64,000 nt of DNA from NCBI RefSeq assembly GCF_002007115.1, contig NZ_MVAD01000002.1, positions 1-64,000 of the forward strand, written 5' to 3'. The notes beneath the pieces are model-generated. The model saw only the letters and a program-made list of their open reading frames with translations. It searched no databases and was not told the origin of the DNA. Positions 15,927 to 25,838 of this stretch are shown in pieces (the stretch's first letter is position 1; every line of letters starts with the position of its first letter). Both the position numbers and the translations under genes were made by a program. This stretch comes from Massilia sp. KIM. Its GTDB lineage: Bacteria > Pseudomonadota > Gammaproteobacteria > Burkholderiales > Burkholderiaceae_D.

Positions 15927-17120
15927 CTACGCCGCCGGCAAACTCATCTCCACCAACCTGACCCAATAACTGGCCCCGATCGGCAAGAGATTGTCGTTGA
16001 AGTCATAACTGCCGTTATGCAGCTGGCAGGGCCCCAGCCCATGCCCGCCGGCCCGGTGTTCGCCCTCGCCATTCCCGATGAACACATAGCACCCTGGCTT
16101 CGCCTGCAGCATGAAAGCGAAATCCTCCGCCCCCATGGTCGGCTCGACATCCGTGTCGACCCGATCCGCGCCGACCACCGCGCGCATCGCCTCGACCGCG
16201 AAGGCCGTCTGCTCCGCATGGTTCACCAGCGGAGGATAGTTGCGCTTGAAGTTGAACTCCACGCTGGCCCCGAAGCCCGCCGCCACGCCGGCCGCGATCT
16301 CGTTCATGCGCCGCTCGATCAGGTCCAGCACCCCGGTGGTGAAGGTGCGCACCGTGCCGATCAGCACCGCTTCGTCCGGAATCACATTGGTGGCGCTGCC
16401 CGCATGGATCTGGGTGATCGACAGCACCGCCGTATCCAGCGGGTTCTTTTCGCGCGAGATGATGGTCTGCCAGGCCTGGGCGATCTGCACCGCCACCATC
16501 ACCGGGTCGATGCCGCGGTGCGGCTGGGCCGCATGCGCGCCCTTGCCGCGCACCACGACGCGGAACTCGTTACTGGAGGCCATCATCGGCCCCGCCACCA
16601 CGCCGAAGCTGCCCTCGGGAATGCCGGGCCAGTTGTGCATGCCGTACACCGCTTCCATCGGGAACTGTTCGAACAGCCCGTCGTCCATCATGCGCTTGGC
16701 CCCGCCGCCGCCTTCCTCGGCCGGCTGGAAGATCAGGTAGACCGTGCCGTCGAAATTGCGGTGCTGCGAAAGATGGTGCGCCGCGCCCAGCAGCATGGCG
16801 GTGTGGCCGTCGTGCCCGCAGGCGTGCATCTTGCCCGGATGGCGCGAGGCATGGGGGAAGCCGTTCAGCTCCTGCATCGGCAGCGCGTCCATGTCGGCAC
16901 GCAGGCCGATGGCGCGATTCGAACTGCCGTTCTTGATGATGCCGACCACGCCGGTGACGCCCAGGCCGCGCACGATGGGAATGCCCCAGGCCGTCAGGCG
17001 CTCGGCCACCAGGTCGGCGGTGCGCACCTCTTCGTAGCACAGCTCCGGATGGGCGTGCAAGTCGCGGCGGATAGCCTGCAACTCGGTCTGGAAAGCGAGG
17101 ATGTTGTCCACTAACTTCAT
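15927..17120 (-). CDS. M20-family amidohydrolase (hippurate hydrolase / N-acyl-amino acid amidohydrolase)
   Basis: A 397-aa protein starting at ATG 17120 (MKLVDNILAF), preceded by GGAG. Metal-binding motifs of the M20D subfamily are present: ACGHDGHTAMLLGAA, PAEEGGGGA (general-base Glu) and GAEDFAFM. The dimerisation insert lies between about residues 190 and 300. These cytosolic enzymes cleave N-acyl amino acids such as hippurate or indole-acetyl conjugates. It is divergent from the molybdopterin oxidoreductase. Confidence 0.92.
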   Translation of the reverse strand: MKLVDNILAFQTELQAIRRDLHAHPELCYEEVRTADLVAERLTAWGIPIVRGLGVTGVVGIIKNGSSNRAIGLRADMDALPMQELNGFPHASRHPGKMHACGHDGHTAMLLGAAHHLSQHRNFDGTVYLIFQPAEEGGGGAKRMMDDGLFEQFPMEAVYGMHNWPGIPEGSFGVVAGPMMASSNEFRVVVRGKGAHAAQPHRGIDPVMVAVQIAQAWQTIISREKNPLDTAVLSITQIHAGSATNVIPDEAVLIGTVRTFTTGVLDLIERRMNEIAAGVAAGFGASVEFNFKRNYPPLVNHAEQTAFAVEAMRAVVGADRVDTDVEPTMGAEDFAFMLQAKPGCYVFIGNGEGEHRAGGHGLGPCQLHNGSYDFNDNLLPIGASYWVRLVEMSLPAA

Positions 17121-17266
17121 CAGAATCTCCGTTGTCTTGCCATGCTTGCATTGCATGCCTTGAACTATTGTAGCCTGCCTCAAACAGTCTTGACAGAGGA
17201 GGGCACAGAGGCCGCGAGAATCGTATAAAGTATTGGTTTTACGCAGTTTTTTAATAAGAAAAGAAC

Positions 17267-19369
17267 ATGACCGCCACCGTCGTCCGTGCCGCTTGCCCTC
17301 ACGATTGCCCCGATACCTGCGCCCTGCTCGTTACCGTCGAGAACGGCGTGGCGACCGAGGTGCGGGGCGATCCCGAGCATCCGACCACGGCCGGTGTGCT
17401 GTGCACCAAGGTCTCGCGCTACGTCGAGCGCACCTACCACGCCGAGCGCCTGCTGTACCCGATGCGCCGCGTGGGCCGCAAGGGCGAAGGCAAGTTCGAG
17501 CGCATCAGCTGGGACGAGGCGCTGGACGAAATCGCCGGCCGCCTGAAGGACATCGCCGCGCGCGACCCGCAAGCCATCCTGCCCTACAGCTACGCGGGCA
17601 CCATGGGCCTGGTGCAGGGCGATTCGATGTCGCTGCGCTTCTTCAACAAGCTCGGCGCCTCGCTGCTGGACCGCACCATCTGCGCCACCGCCGGCGCCAC
17701 TGGCTACAAGTACACCATCGGCGGCTCGATCGGCACCGACATGGAAGAATTCCAGAACGCCAGGCTGATCCTGATCTGGGGCGGCAACCCGATCGCCTCC
17801 AACCTGCACTTCTGGATGCGCGTGCAGGAAGCCAAGCGCCGCGGCGCCACCCTCATCGCCATCGATCCCTACCGCTCGCTGACGGCGGAGAAATGTCACC
17901 AGCACATTGCCCTGCTGCCCGGCACCGACGCCGCGCTGGCGCTGGGCATGATGCACGTGCTGATCAAGGAAGACCTGATCGACCACGACTACGTGGCCGA
18001 CCACACCCTCGGCTTCGAGGAACTCAAGGCGCGCGCGCTGGAATGGACGCCGGAGCGCACCGCGGAAACCTGCGGCATCACGGTGGACGAGGTGGTGGCG
18101 CTGGCGCGCGTCTACGGCCAGACCGCCAGGCGCGGCGAGGCGGCCGCGATCCGCGTCAACTATGGCCTGCAGCGCGTGCGCGGCGGCGGCATGGCGGTGC
18201 GCAACATCACCTGCCTGCCGGCCCTGGTCGGCGCCTGGCGCCATGCGGCGGGCGGCGTGCAGCTCTCGACCTCGGGTTCCTTCCCGACCAACCGCGCGGC
18301 CCTGCAGCGCCCCGACCTGCTGGATGGGCGCAGCCCGCGCACCATCAACATGACGACCATCGGCGACGACCTGCTCAAGGACGCCTCGCCCTGGTTCGGT
18401 CCGAAGATCGAAGCCGTGATCGTCTACAACGCCAACCCGCTGGCGATCGCGCCCGATTCGGCCAAGGTGCAGCGCGGCTTCGAGCGCGAAGACCTGTTCA
18501 CCGTGGTACTGGAACACTTCCGCACCGACAGCGCGGACTACGCCGACATCCTGATCCCGGCCACCACCCAGCTCGAGCACGTCGACGCCCACCTGGCCTA
18601 CGGCCACCTGTACATGATGGCCAACAACGCGGCCATCGCCCCCATGGGCGAAGCCAAGCCCAACACCGAATTCTTCCGCCTGCTGGCGGCGCGCATGGGC
18701 TTCGACGACCCCTGCTTCAGCGAGACCGACGACGAGCTCGCCGCCCAGGCCTTCAACGCCAAGGACACGCGCGCGATCCACTTCGACTGGGAATCGCTCA
18801 AGCGCAAGGGCTGGCAGAAACTGAACATGCCGGCCGCGCCTTTCGCGCAGGGCGGCTTCCCGACCCCGTCGGGCAAGTGCGAGTTTTATTCGAGCACCAT
18901 GGCGAAGGATGGCCTGGACCCGGTCCCGACCTATATCCCGCCTTACGAATCGGTGGCTTCCAACCCGGAGCTGGCCGAAAAATATCCGCTGGCGATGATC
19001 TCTCCACCGGCGAGGAACTTCCTCAACTCAACGTTTGTCAACGTGCAAAGCCTGCGCGCCACCGAGGGCGAGCCGCACCTCGATATCCACCCGGTCGATG
19101 CCGCCGCGCGCGGCCTCGAGCATGGGGATATGGCGCGCATTTTCAACGATCGCGGCTCGTTCGTCGCCCGCGCACGCGTGACCGACAAGGCGCGTCCGGG
19201 GCTGGTGGTAGGCTTGTCCATCTGGTGGAAGAAGTTGTCCACCGACGGCAAGAATGCCAATGAAGTCACCAGCCAGCGTCTGACCGACATGGGCAGGGCG
19301 CCCACTTTCTACGACACCCTGGTGCAGGTCGAAAAAGCCGCACCATCAACGCGAGATGAAACCCTCTAG
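17267..19369 (+). CDS. Molybdopterin-dependent oxidoreductase with N-terminal 4Fe-4S motif
   Basis: A 700-aa protein. The N-terminus has CPHDCPDTC and a distal Cys in GVLCTKV, forming the Fe4S4 site of the DMSO-reductase/formate-dehydrogenase superfamily. Molybdopterin-binding stretches IWGGNPIASN and VIVYNANPLAIAPD follow, and the C-terminal MopB_CT domain begins around residue 570 (PLAMISPPARNFLNSTF). There is no Tat signal, so it is cytoplasmic. No partner subunit is adjacent and the substrate is unknown. Its 3' end overlaps the next gene by 14 nt. Confidence 0.9.
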   Translation: MTATVVRAACPHDCPDTCALLVTVENGVATEVRGDPEHPTTAGVLCTKVSRYVERTYHAERLLYPMRRVGRKGEGKFERISWDEALDEIAGRLKDIAARDPQAILPYSYAGTMGLVQGDSMSLRFFNKLGASLLDRTICATAGATGYKYTIGGSIGTDMEEFQNARLILIWGGNPIASNLHFWMRVQEAKRRGATLIAIDPYRSLTAEKCHQHIALLPGTDAALALGMMHVLIKEDLIDHDYVADHTLGFEELKARALEWTPERTAETCGITVDEVVALARVYGQTARRGEAAAIRVNYGLQRVRGGGMAVRNITCLPALVGAWRHAAGGVQLSTSGSFPTNRAALQRPDLLDGRSPRTINMTTIGDDLLKDASPWFGPKIEAVIVYNANPLAIAPDSAKVQRGFEREDLFTVVLEHFRTDSADYADILIPATTQLEHVDAHLAYGHLYMMANNAAIAPMGEAKPNTEFFRLLAARMGFDDPCFSETDDELAAQAFNAKDTRAIHFDWESLKRKGWQKLNMPAAPFAQGGFPTPSGKCEFYSSTMAKDGLDPVPTYIPPYESVASNPELAEKYPLAMISPPARNFLNSTFVNVQSLRATEGEPHLDIHPVDAAARGLEHGDMARIFNDRGSFVARARVTDKARPGLVVGLSIWWKKLSTDGKNANEVTSQRLTDMGRAPTFYDTLVQVEKAAPSTRDETL

Positions 19370-20471
19370 GTACACCCAGGCCTTCCGGCCATTGATGGCC
19401 GCCGCTTGCGCGGCCATGATGTTGTCAAGCTGCTCATCCCTCTCCTACTACACCCAGGCCGCGCAAGGCCAGCTCGAATTGCTGAGCGACTCGCGGCCGA
19501 TCGACGACTGGATCGCCGATCCCAACACCAGCATCAAGCTGCGTCACCGCCTCGAGACCGCGCGCCAGATCCGCCGCTACGCGATCGAGGAAATGAAACT
19601 GCCCGATAACGGCAGCTATACCAATTACACCCACCTCAAGCGCCCCTACGTGCTGTGGAACGTGGTGGCCACGCCCGAGCTGTCGCTCAAGCCCGTGCAG
19701 TGGTGTTTCCCGGTGGCCGGCTGCGTGAACTACCGCGGCTACTACAGCAAGGACGAGGCCCAGGCCTTCGCCAAACAGTTGCGCGCCAAGGGCCACGACG
19801 TCGAGGTCGGCGGCGTGCCGGCCTACTCGACCCTGGGCTGGTTCAGCGACCCCCTGATCTCGACCTTCATCAATTACCCCGACGCCCAGCTGGCGCGCAT
19901 GCTGTTCCACGAGCTGGCCCACCAGGTGGTCTACGTGGCGGGCGACTCGCAGTTCAACGAGTCCTTCGCCAGCGCGGTCGAAGAGGCCGGCGTGGAAGGC
20001 TGGCTCGAGCGCTTCGGCAACCCCATGATGCGCGAGGCCTACCAGCGCTACGCGGCGCGCAAGAAGGATTTCCTGGCCCTGCTGGTGAAGTATCGCGGCG
20101 AGCTGGACCGTACCTACAAGAGCATGGTCCCGGACAGCGAGAAGCGCGCCACCAAGGCGCGCCTGTTCCTGGCGCTGAAGGACGACTACCAGGTGCTCAA
20201 GGCGAACTGGGGCGGCTACGCGGGCTACGACAGGTTCTTCGAGGAGCCGCTGTCGAACGCCCACCTGGCGTCGATCGCGACTTATAACGATTTCGTGCCC
20301 GCTTTCCGCGCGATGTTGCGGCGCGATAAGAGCTGGGGCGCCTTCTACAAGTCGGTCAACCAGCTTGCCAAGCTCGACAAGGCCGACCGCCACCGCGTGC
20401 TCAAGAGCCTGGGCGCGACCGTCACGCCGGCGCCGCTGGTGGTGCAGCGCAGCATGGTCGGCGCGAGGTAG
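19356..20471 (+). CDS. Putative zinc aminopeptidase lipoprotein (COG4324 family)
   Basis: A 371-aa protein with a lipoprotein signal (AAACAAMMLSSCSS). The gluzincin motif is HELAHQ with a downstream ESFASAVEE, giving the third zinc ligand Glu. The length and arrangement match the family annotated as putative aminopeptidase COG4324. It would act in the periplasm, anchored by lipid. The start overlaps the molybdopterin gene end by 14 nt, implying one transcript although the functional link is unclear. Confidence 0.87.
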   Translation: MKPSRYTQAFRPLMAAACAAMMLSSCSSLSYYTQAAQGQLELLSDSRPIDDWIADPNTSIKLRHRLETARQIRRYAIEEMKLPDNGSYTNYTHLKRPYVLWNVVATPELSLKPVQWCFPVAGCVNYRGYYSKDEAQAFAKQLRAKGHDVEVGGVPAYSTLGWFSDPLISTFINYPDAQLARMLFHELAHQVVYVAGDSQFNESFASAVEEAGVEGWLERFGNPMMREAYQRYAARKKDFLALLVKYRGELDRTYKSMVPDSEKRATKARLFLALKDDYQVLKANWGGYAGYDRFFEEPLSNAHLASIATYNDFVPAFRAMLRRDKSWGAFYKSVNQLAKLDKADRHRVLKSLGATVTPAPLVVQRSMVGAR

Positions 20472-20635
20472 AGGACCCGTTCCAATCGCGCCGAAAGCGC
20501 TTGCGCCGCGAAGCACTGCCCGATAGCATCATCATCAGCGATAACAAAGGCATAAGCTTCGCGCGCGCGTGCGCCGGGAGCACCAGCCCGGGCGCTCGAT
20601 CAGAACGATAACTATCTCGAGACAAAAGGCATCCG

Positions 20636-22318
20636 ATGGACAAAACTTGGCTGAAGTCGTATCCCCCTGGCGTACCCACGGAGATTGATCCAGATCAATA
20701 CCGATCACTGGTGCATTTGTTGGAAGAGTCGTTCAGTAAGTACGCGAGTCGCAGCGCCTATGTGTGCATGGACAAGCACCTGAGCTACAGCGAGCTGGAT
20801 GCCTATTCGACCCGCCTGGCCGCCTGGCTGCAGAGCCGCGGCATGGCGCCGGGGGCGCGGGTGGCGATCATGATGCCGAACGTGCTGCAATACCCGGTCG
20901 CGATCGCGGCCGTGCTGCGCGCCGGCTACACCGTGGTCAACGTCAACCCGCTGTACACGGCGCGCGAGCTGGAACACCAGATCAGCGATTCGGGCGCCGA
21001 GGCCATCATCGTGCTCGAGAACTTCGCGCACACGGTGCAGCAGGTGCTGGGCAAGACCCCGCTGCGCCACGTGGTGGTGGCGAGCATGGGCGAGATGCTG
21101 GGCGGCGCCAAGGGCATGCTGGTCAACTTCGTGGTCCGCAGCGTCAAGAAGATGGTGCCGGAATATACGATCCCCAACATGGTGCGCTTCAAGGAAGCCC
21201 TGTCCCAGGGCAGCCGCATGCCGTTCAAGCCGGCCAGCATCAAGTCGGACGACGTCGCCTTCCTGCAGTACACCGGCGGCACCACCGGCGTATCGAAGGG
21301 CGCGACCCTGACCCATCGCAACGTGATCGCCAACGTGCTGCAGTCCGAGGCCTGGTCCAAGCCGGCCATGAAGGACATGGGCGCGGACGAGCAGATCGTG
21401 ATCGTGTGCGCGCTGCCGCTGTACCACATCTTCGCGCTGACGGCCTGCGCGATGTGGGGCATGCGCACCGGCGCGCTGAACGTGCTGATCGTGAACCCGC
21501 GCGACATCCCGGGTTTCGTGAAGGAGCTGGGCAAGTACAAGTTCAATATGCTGCCGGCCGTCAATACGCTGTACAACGCCCTGGTGAACAATCCGGAGTT
21601 CGCCAAGCTCGATTTCTCGGGCCTGAAGGTGTCGAACGGCGGCGGCATGGCGGTGCAGAAGGCGGTGAACGACAAGTGGCGCCAGGTGACGGGCACCAGC
21701 ATCATCGAGGGTTACGGCCTGTCCGAGACTTCGCCGGTGGCCACCTGCAACCGCGCCGACGTCACCGAGTTCACCGGCACCATCGGCCTGCCGGTGCCCT
21801 CGACCGACATCGCGATCCTGGACGACGAGGGCAAGGTGCTGGCGCCGGGCCAGATCGGCGAGATCGCGATCCGCGGCCCGCAGGTGATGGCGGGCTACTG
21901 GAACCGGCCCGATGAAACGGCCAAGGTGATGACGCCGGACGGCTTCTTCAAGTCGGGCGACGTCGGCATCATGGACGAGAACGGCTACGTGAAGATCGTC
22001 GACCGCAAGAAGGACATGATCCTGGTGTCGGGCTTCAACGTCTACCCGAACGAGCTGGAAGGCGTGATCGCCGCGCATCCGGGCGTGCTGGAGTGCGCCG
22101 TGATCGGCGTGCCCGACGAGCACTCGGGCGAGGCGGTGAAGGTGTTCGTGGTGCGCAAGGACCCGAACCTGACCGCCGAGCAGCTGATGGACTACTGCAA
22201 GCAGCAGTTCACCGGCTACAAGAAACCGAAGTACATCGAATTCCGCGATGAGCTGCCGAAGACCAACGTCGGCAAGATCCTGAGGCGCGCGCTGAGGGAT
22301 GAAAAGCAGGCGGCATAG
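20636..22318 (+). CDS. fadD: Long-chain acyl-CoA synthetase, copy 1
   Basis: A 560-aa ANL-superfamily enzyme. P-loop-like AMP motif YTGGTTGVSKGA, adenylation motif GYGLSETSPV, hinge segment DRKKDMILVSGFNVYPNE and C-terminal catalytic Lys in TNVGKILRR are all present. It activates fatty acids to acyl-CoA at the inner face of the membrane. It is followed by a terminator and then a close paralogue, so the pair is a tandem duplication with separate transcription ends. Confidence 0.95.
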   Translation: MDKTWLKSYPPGVPTEIDPDQYRSLVHLLEESFSKYASRSAYVCMDKHLSYSELDAYSTRLAAWLQSRGMAPGARVAIMMPNVLQYPVAIAAVLRAGYTVVNVNPLYTARELEHQISDSGAEAIIVLENFAHTVQQVLGKTPLRHVVVASMGEMLGGAKGMLVNFVVRSVKKMVPEYTIPNMVRFKEALSQGSRMPFKPASIKSDDVAFLQYTGGTTGVSKGATLTHRNVIANVLQSEAWSKPAMKDMGADEQIVIVCALPLYHIFALTACAMWGMRTGALNVLIVNPRDIPGFVKELGKYKFNMLPAVNTLYNALVNNPEFAKLDFSGLKVSNGGGMAVQKAVNDKWRQVTGTSIIEGYGLSETSPVATCNRADVTEFTGTIGLPVPSTDIAILDDEGKVLAPGQIGEIAIRGPQVMAGYWNRPDETAKVMTPDGFFKSGDVGIMDENGYVKIVDRKKDMILVSGFNVYPNELEGVIAAHPGVLECAVIGVPDEHSGEAVKVFVVRKDPNLTAEQLMDYCKQQFTGYKKPKYIEFRDELPKTNVGKILRRALRDEKQAA

Positions 22319-22339
22319 AAGCGGCGTTCGCATAGGCGC

Positions 22340-22368
22340 AAGCCGCCTCCGGGCGGCTTTCGCGTTTT
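22340..22368 (+). terminator. Intrinsic terminator after the first fadD
   Basis: AAGCCGCC-TCCG-GGCGGCTT forms an 8-bp stem with a 4-nt loop at 22340-22359, followed by TCGCGTTTT. It lies 22 nt after the first acyl-CoA synthetase gene and upstream of the second. Confidence 0.75.
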
Positions 22369-22397
22369 AATGGAACCAATAAAGAAGGGTAGGACAG

Positions 22398-24083
22398 ATG
22401 GACAAGTTTTGGCTCAAGTCGTATGAGGAAGGCGTGCCTGCGGAGATCGATCCGACGCAGTACCGCTCCCTGACGCATTTGCTGGAGGAGGCGTTCCGCA
22501 AGTACGCCGACCGCAAGGCCTACGCCTGCATGGGCAAGTCCATCACGTTCGCCGAACTGGATGCGATGTCGGCGCGCATGGGCGCCTGGCTGCAGGACCG
22601 CGGCCTCAAGCCCGGCGCGCGCGTGGCGCTGATGATGCCGAACGTGCTGCAATACCCGGTGGCGCTGGCGGCCGTGCTGCGCGCCGGCTACGTGGTGGTC
22701 AACGTCAATCCGCTGTACACCCCGCGTGAGCTGCAGCACCAGCTGAGCGACTCGGGCGCCGAGGCCATCGTGGTGCTGGAGAACTTCGCCCACACCGTGG
22801 AGCAGGTGGTGGCGAACACCGCCGTCAAGCACGTGGTGGTGGCGACCATGGGCGACCTGCTGGGCCTGAAGGGCCTGCTGGTCAACCTGGTGGTTCGCAA
22901 GGTCAAGAAGATGGTGCCGGGCTTTTCGCTGCCGGGCGCGGTTGCCTTCAACAAGGTGCTGTCCGAGGGCACCCGCCTGAGCCTGAAGCCGGTCACCATC
23001 GGCCATGACGACATCGCCTTCCTGCAGTACACCGGCGGCACCACCGGCGTGTCGAAGGGCGCGGTGCTGCTGCACCGCCACGTGATCGCCAACGTGCTGC
23101 AGAACGAGGCCTGGTTCGGCCCGACCCTGGCGCGCATGAAGGCCGGCGAGCAGCCGCAGTTCGTGTGCGCGCTGCCCCTGTACCACATCTATGCGCTGAC
23201 CGTGTGCGCGCTGCTGGGCCTGCGCACCGGCGGCATGAACCTCCTGATCCCGAACCCGCGCGACATCGGCGGCTTCATCAAGGAGCTGGGCGGCTACCGC
23301 ATCAACATTTTCCCGGCCGTGAACACCCTGTACAACGGCCTGGTGAACAACCCCGACTTCGCCAGGCTCGATTTCTCGGGCCTGATGGTATGCCCGGGCG
23401 GCGGCATGGCGGTGCAGAAGGCCGTGGCCGACAAGTGGCTGAAGATCACCGGCACGCCCATCGTGGAAGGCTATGGCCTGTCGGAGACCTCGCCGGTGGT
23501 GACTGCCAACCGCTGCGACATCACCGACTTCACCGGCACCATCGGCCTGCCGCTGCCCTCGACCGAGATCCGCATCCTGGACGAGCAGGACCGCGAAGCG
23601 CCCTTCGGCACCGCCGGCGAGATCGCGGTGCGTGGTCCGCAGGTGATGGCCGGCTACTGGCAGCGCGACGACGAGACGGCCAAGGTCATGACCGCCGACG
23701 GCTTCTTCAAGACCGGCGACGTGGGCATCATGGACGAGCAGGGCTATACCCGCATCGTCGACCGCAAGAAGGACATGATCCTGGTGTCGGGCTTCAACGT
23801 GTATCCGAACGAGATCGAAGGCGTGGTGGCGGCCCATCCGGGCGTGCTGGAAGTGGCCTGCGTGGGCGTGCCGGACCAGCACTCGGGCGAAGCGGTCAAG
23901 CTCTACGTCGTGCGCAAGGATCCGAAGCTGAGCGTGGAAGAGCTGATGGCCTTCTGCAAGGAGCAGCTGACCGGGTACAAGCGGCCCAAGTTCATCGAGT
24001 TCCGCGAGACCCTGCCCAAGACCAATGTGGGCAAGATCCTGCGGCGCGAGTTGAGGGACGAGAAGGCGAAGCAGCCGGCTTGA
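22398..24083 (+). CDS. Long-chain acyl-CoA synthetase, copy 2
   Basis: A 561-aa paralogue of the preceding enzyme, clearly homologous from the first residues (MDKFWLKSYEEGVPAEIDP versus MDKTWLKSYPPGVPTEIDP) to the C-terminus (TNVGKILRRELRDEK). All ANL motifs are intact: YTGGTTGVSKGA, GYGLSETSPV and DRKKDMILVSGFNVYPNE. The clearest differences are in the central region around residues 150-200, which could reflect different acyl-chain preference. A ribosome-binding site (AAGAAGGG) precedes the start. Confidence 0.94.
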   Translation: MDKFWLKSYEEGVPAEIDPTQYRSLTHLLEEAFRKYADRKAYACMGKSITFAELDAMSARMGAWLQDRGLKPGARVALMMPNVLQYPVALAAVLRAGYVVVNVNPLYTPRELQHQLSDSGAEAIVVLENFAHTVEQVVANTAVKHVVVATMGDLLGLKGLLVNLVVRKVKKMVPGFSLPGAVAFNKVLSEGTRLSLKPVTIGHDDIAFLQYTGGTTGVSKGAVLLHRHVIANVLQNEAWFGPTLARMKAGEQPQFVCALPLYHIYALTVCALLGLRTGGMNLLIPNPRDIGGFIKELGGYRINIFPAVNTLYNGLVNNPDFARLDFSGLMVCPGGGMAVQKAVADKWLKITGTPIVEGYGLSETSPVVTANRCDITDFTGTIGLPLPSTEIRILDEQDREAPFGTAGEIAVRGPQVMAGYWQRDDETAKVMTADGFFKTGDVGIMDEQGYTRIVDRKKDMILVSGFNVYPNEIEGVVAAHPGVLEVACVGVPDQHSGEAVKLYVVRKDPKLSVEELMAFCKEQLTGYKRPKFIEFRETLPKTNVGKILRRELRDEKAKQPA

Positions 24084-24101
24084 GGCTAACGCTGCTCGGG
24101 C

Positions 24102-24247
24102 AAACTTGGATCCCGGCCTTCGCCGGGATGACGTTGTTAGAGGGCGCAAGAATGGCTGTTGCGCGGCTTCGGCGACGCCTGTACCGCTACTGATTCTGCA
24201 AAATGAAACAACGTCGTTCCGGCGAAGGCCGGAACCCAAGTTTGCAA
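24102..24247. repeat. Two dispersed palindromic repeat elements in divergent orientation
   Basis: One half-element (24102-24135) contains TCCCGGCCTTCGCCGGGA. The inverted form (24209-24247) contains TTCCGGCGAAGGCCGGAA. They belong to the same family as the repeats at 15.2-15.9, 29.36-29.44 and 59.2-59.3 kb. They fill the gap between two convergent genes. Confidence 0.85.
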
Positions 24248-24256
24248 GAACAGCCC

Positions 24257-25834
24257 CTAACCTATCCTCTCCACCCCCACCTTCCCATCCCCCACCCCGA
24301 ACGACGCCAGCACCCTCACCCCCGACCCGGCATCGCGCACATCGTCCAGCCCCATGCAATGCGTCACCGTCCCCTTGGGCGTGACCTCCATCATCATGAA
24401 CCCCCGCTTGTCGCTGCGCCCATACTTCATGTGCGGATTGTTCTCCACATGCGCGAGCGTGCGCGCCTGGGGCCGCGAACTCGAGGTCACCGAGGTCCCG
24501 CAAAACTCCGTCGCCACCAGCGGATTCCCCTTCGACACCGGCCGCGAAAAATCCGGCCTCAACTCGCAGGCATAGAACGTGTGCACATCTCCGCCCAGCA
24601 CCACGGGATTCCTGGCGCGCGCCTTCAGCACCGATTCCAGCAGCCGCTTCCTCGCCAGCGGATACCCGTCCCACCCATCGCTCCACACCCGGTTGTCCCC
24701 CGGCTTGGCCACCGGATAGCTGCTCGACTGCGCCATCAGGGTCTGCTGGGCCAGGATGTTCCAATGCGCGCGCGAGGATTGCAGGCCTGAAGCCAGCCAC
24801 GCCTCCTGCTCCTTGCCGAGCATGCTGCGCCCCGGATCCTGCAAGGCCCGGCAATCGCGCGCGAACATGGCGCTCGAGCCGCCGCGGTTCCTGGGCGTGC
24901 AGGCCTGCACCGCGCGGTACTGCCGGTCGTCCAGCACGTGGATGCGCGCCAGTCGTCCCCAGTCGTAGCGCTGGTAAAGCCGGACTTCATCGAAACCGCC
25001 AGGCCGGACCTGCGGCAGGCGCAAGGGCATGTGCTCGTAGAAGGCCTGGTAGGCCGCCGCCCGCCGCGCCGCGAAGTCGGCGGCCAGGCGCTCGTCGCGC
25101 AGGCCCGCATAGTCGTTGGCCACCTCGTGGTCGTCCCAGGTCACGATCCAGGGCGCGGCCAGGTGGGCCGCCTGCAGGTCGGGGTCGCTCTTGTACTGCG
25201 CATAGCGGCGGCGATAATCGGCCAGCGTGAAAGACTCGTCGCGGCGCACGGCGCGCTGCGGATGCTTGAGCTGGTAGGCGCCCCATTCGTAGATGTAGTC
25301 GCCGAGGAAGGCCACGAGGTCCGGCGCGCCGGCGGCGATGTGGCGGTGCGCCGCATAGCTGCCGAACTCCCAGTGCTGGCAGGACGCCACCGCCAGCTTC
25401 AGCATCGCCGGCATGGTCCCTGGCGCGGGCGCGGTGCGTGTGCGGCCGACCGGGCTGACGGCCTCGCCCAGCATGAAGCGGTACCAGTACCAGCGGTCCG
25501 GCCGCAAGCCCTTCACGTCGACGTGGACGCTGTGGGCGAGTTCCGGCGCCGCGCTGGCGCTGCCGCGCGCGACGATGCGGCGGAAGGCTTCGTCTTCCGC
25601 CACTTCCCAGCGCACCGCGAAGGCGAGGGCGGAGGGCGGCGCGGCGTCGAGCGGATTGGCGAGGATGCGCGTCCACAGGATCACCGAATCGGGCAGGGGT
25701 GAGCCGGAGGCGACGCCCAGGCTGAAAGGGTAGGCGGGGCCGGCGGACGAGGCCGGGCTCGCGAGCGAAGCCCCGGCCAGCGCGGCCGACCAGCGCGCGC
25801 CCTGCAACAGGAACAGCCGGCGCCCGCCCCGCAT
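24257..25834 (-). CDS. phoD: PhoD-family alkaline phosphatase / phosphodiesterase
   Basis: A 525-aa exported protein with an N-terminal signal region (LLQGARWSAALAGASLASPASSAG) and the PhoD N-domain start FSLGVASGSPLPDSVILWTRI. The catalytic domain has VASCQHWEFG, GDYIYEWG, TWDDHEVANDY and LGGDVHTFYACEL, matching the calcium/iron PhoD active-site segments. It releases phosphate from phosphoesters in the periplasm. It begins 4 nt after the thioesterase stop, so the two form an operon. Confidence 0.92.
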   Translation of the reverse strand: MRGGRRLFLLQGARWSAALAGASLASPASSAGPAYPFSLGVASGSPLPDSVILWTRILANPLDAAPPSALAFAVRWEVAEDEAFRRIVARGSASAAPELAHSVHVDVKGLRPDRWYWYRFMLGEAVSPVGRTRTAPAPGTMPAMLKLAVASCQHWEFGSYAAHRHIAAGAPDLVAFLGDYIYEWGAYQLKHPQRAVRRDESFTLADYRRRYAQYKSDPDLQAAHLAAPWIVTWDDHEVANDYAGLRDERLAADFAARRAAAYQAFYEHMPLRLPQVRPGGFDEVRLYQRYDWGRLARIHVLDDRQYRAVQACTPRNRGGSSAMFARDCRALQDPGRSMLGKEQEAWLASGLQSSRAHWNILAQQTLMAQSSSYPVAKPGDNRVWSDGWDGYPLARKRLLESVLKARARNPVVLGGDVHTFYACELRPDFSRPVSKGNPLVATEFCGTSVTSSSRPQARTLAHVENNPHMKYGRSDKRGFMMMEVTPKGTVTHCMGLDDVRDAGSGVRVLASFGVGDGKVGVERIG

Positions 25835-25838
25835 CGGC

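Noticed and set aside
22209..24854. 881-codon minus-strand open frame
   Set aside because: It lies antisense to the second acyl-CoA synthetase and crosses repeat elements. It has no domain signature.
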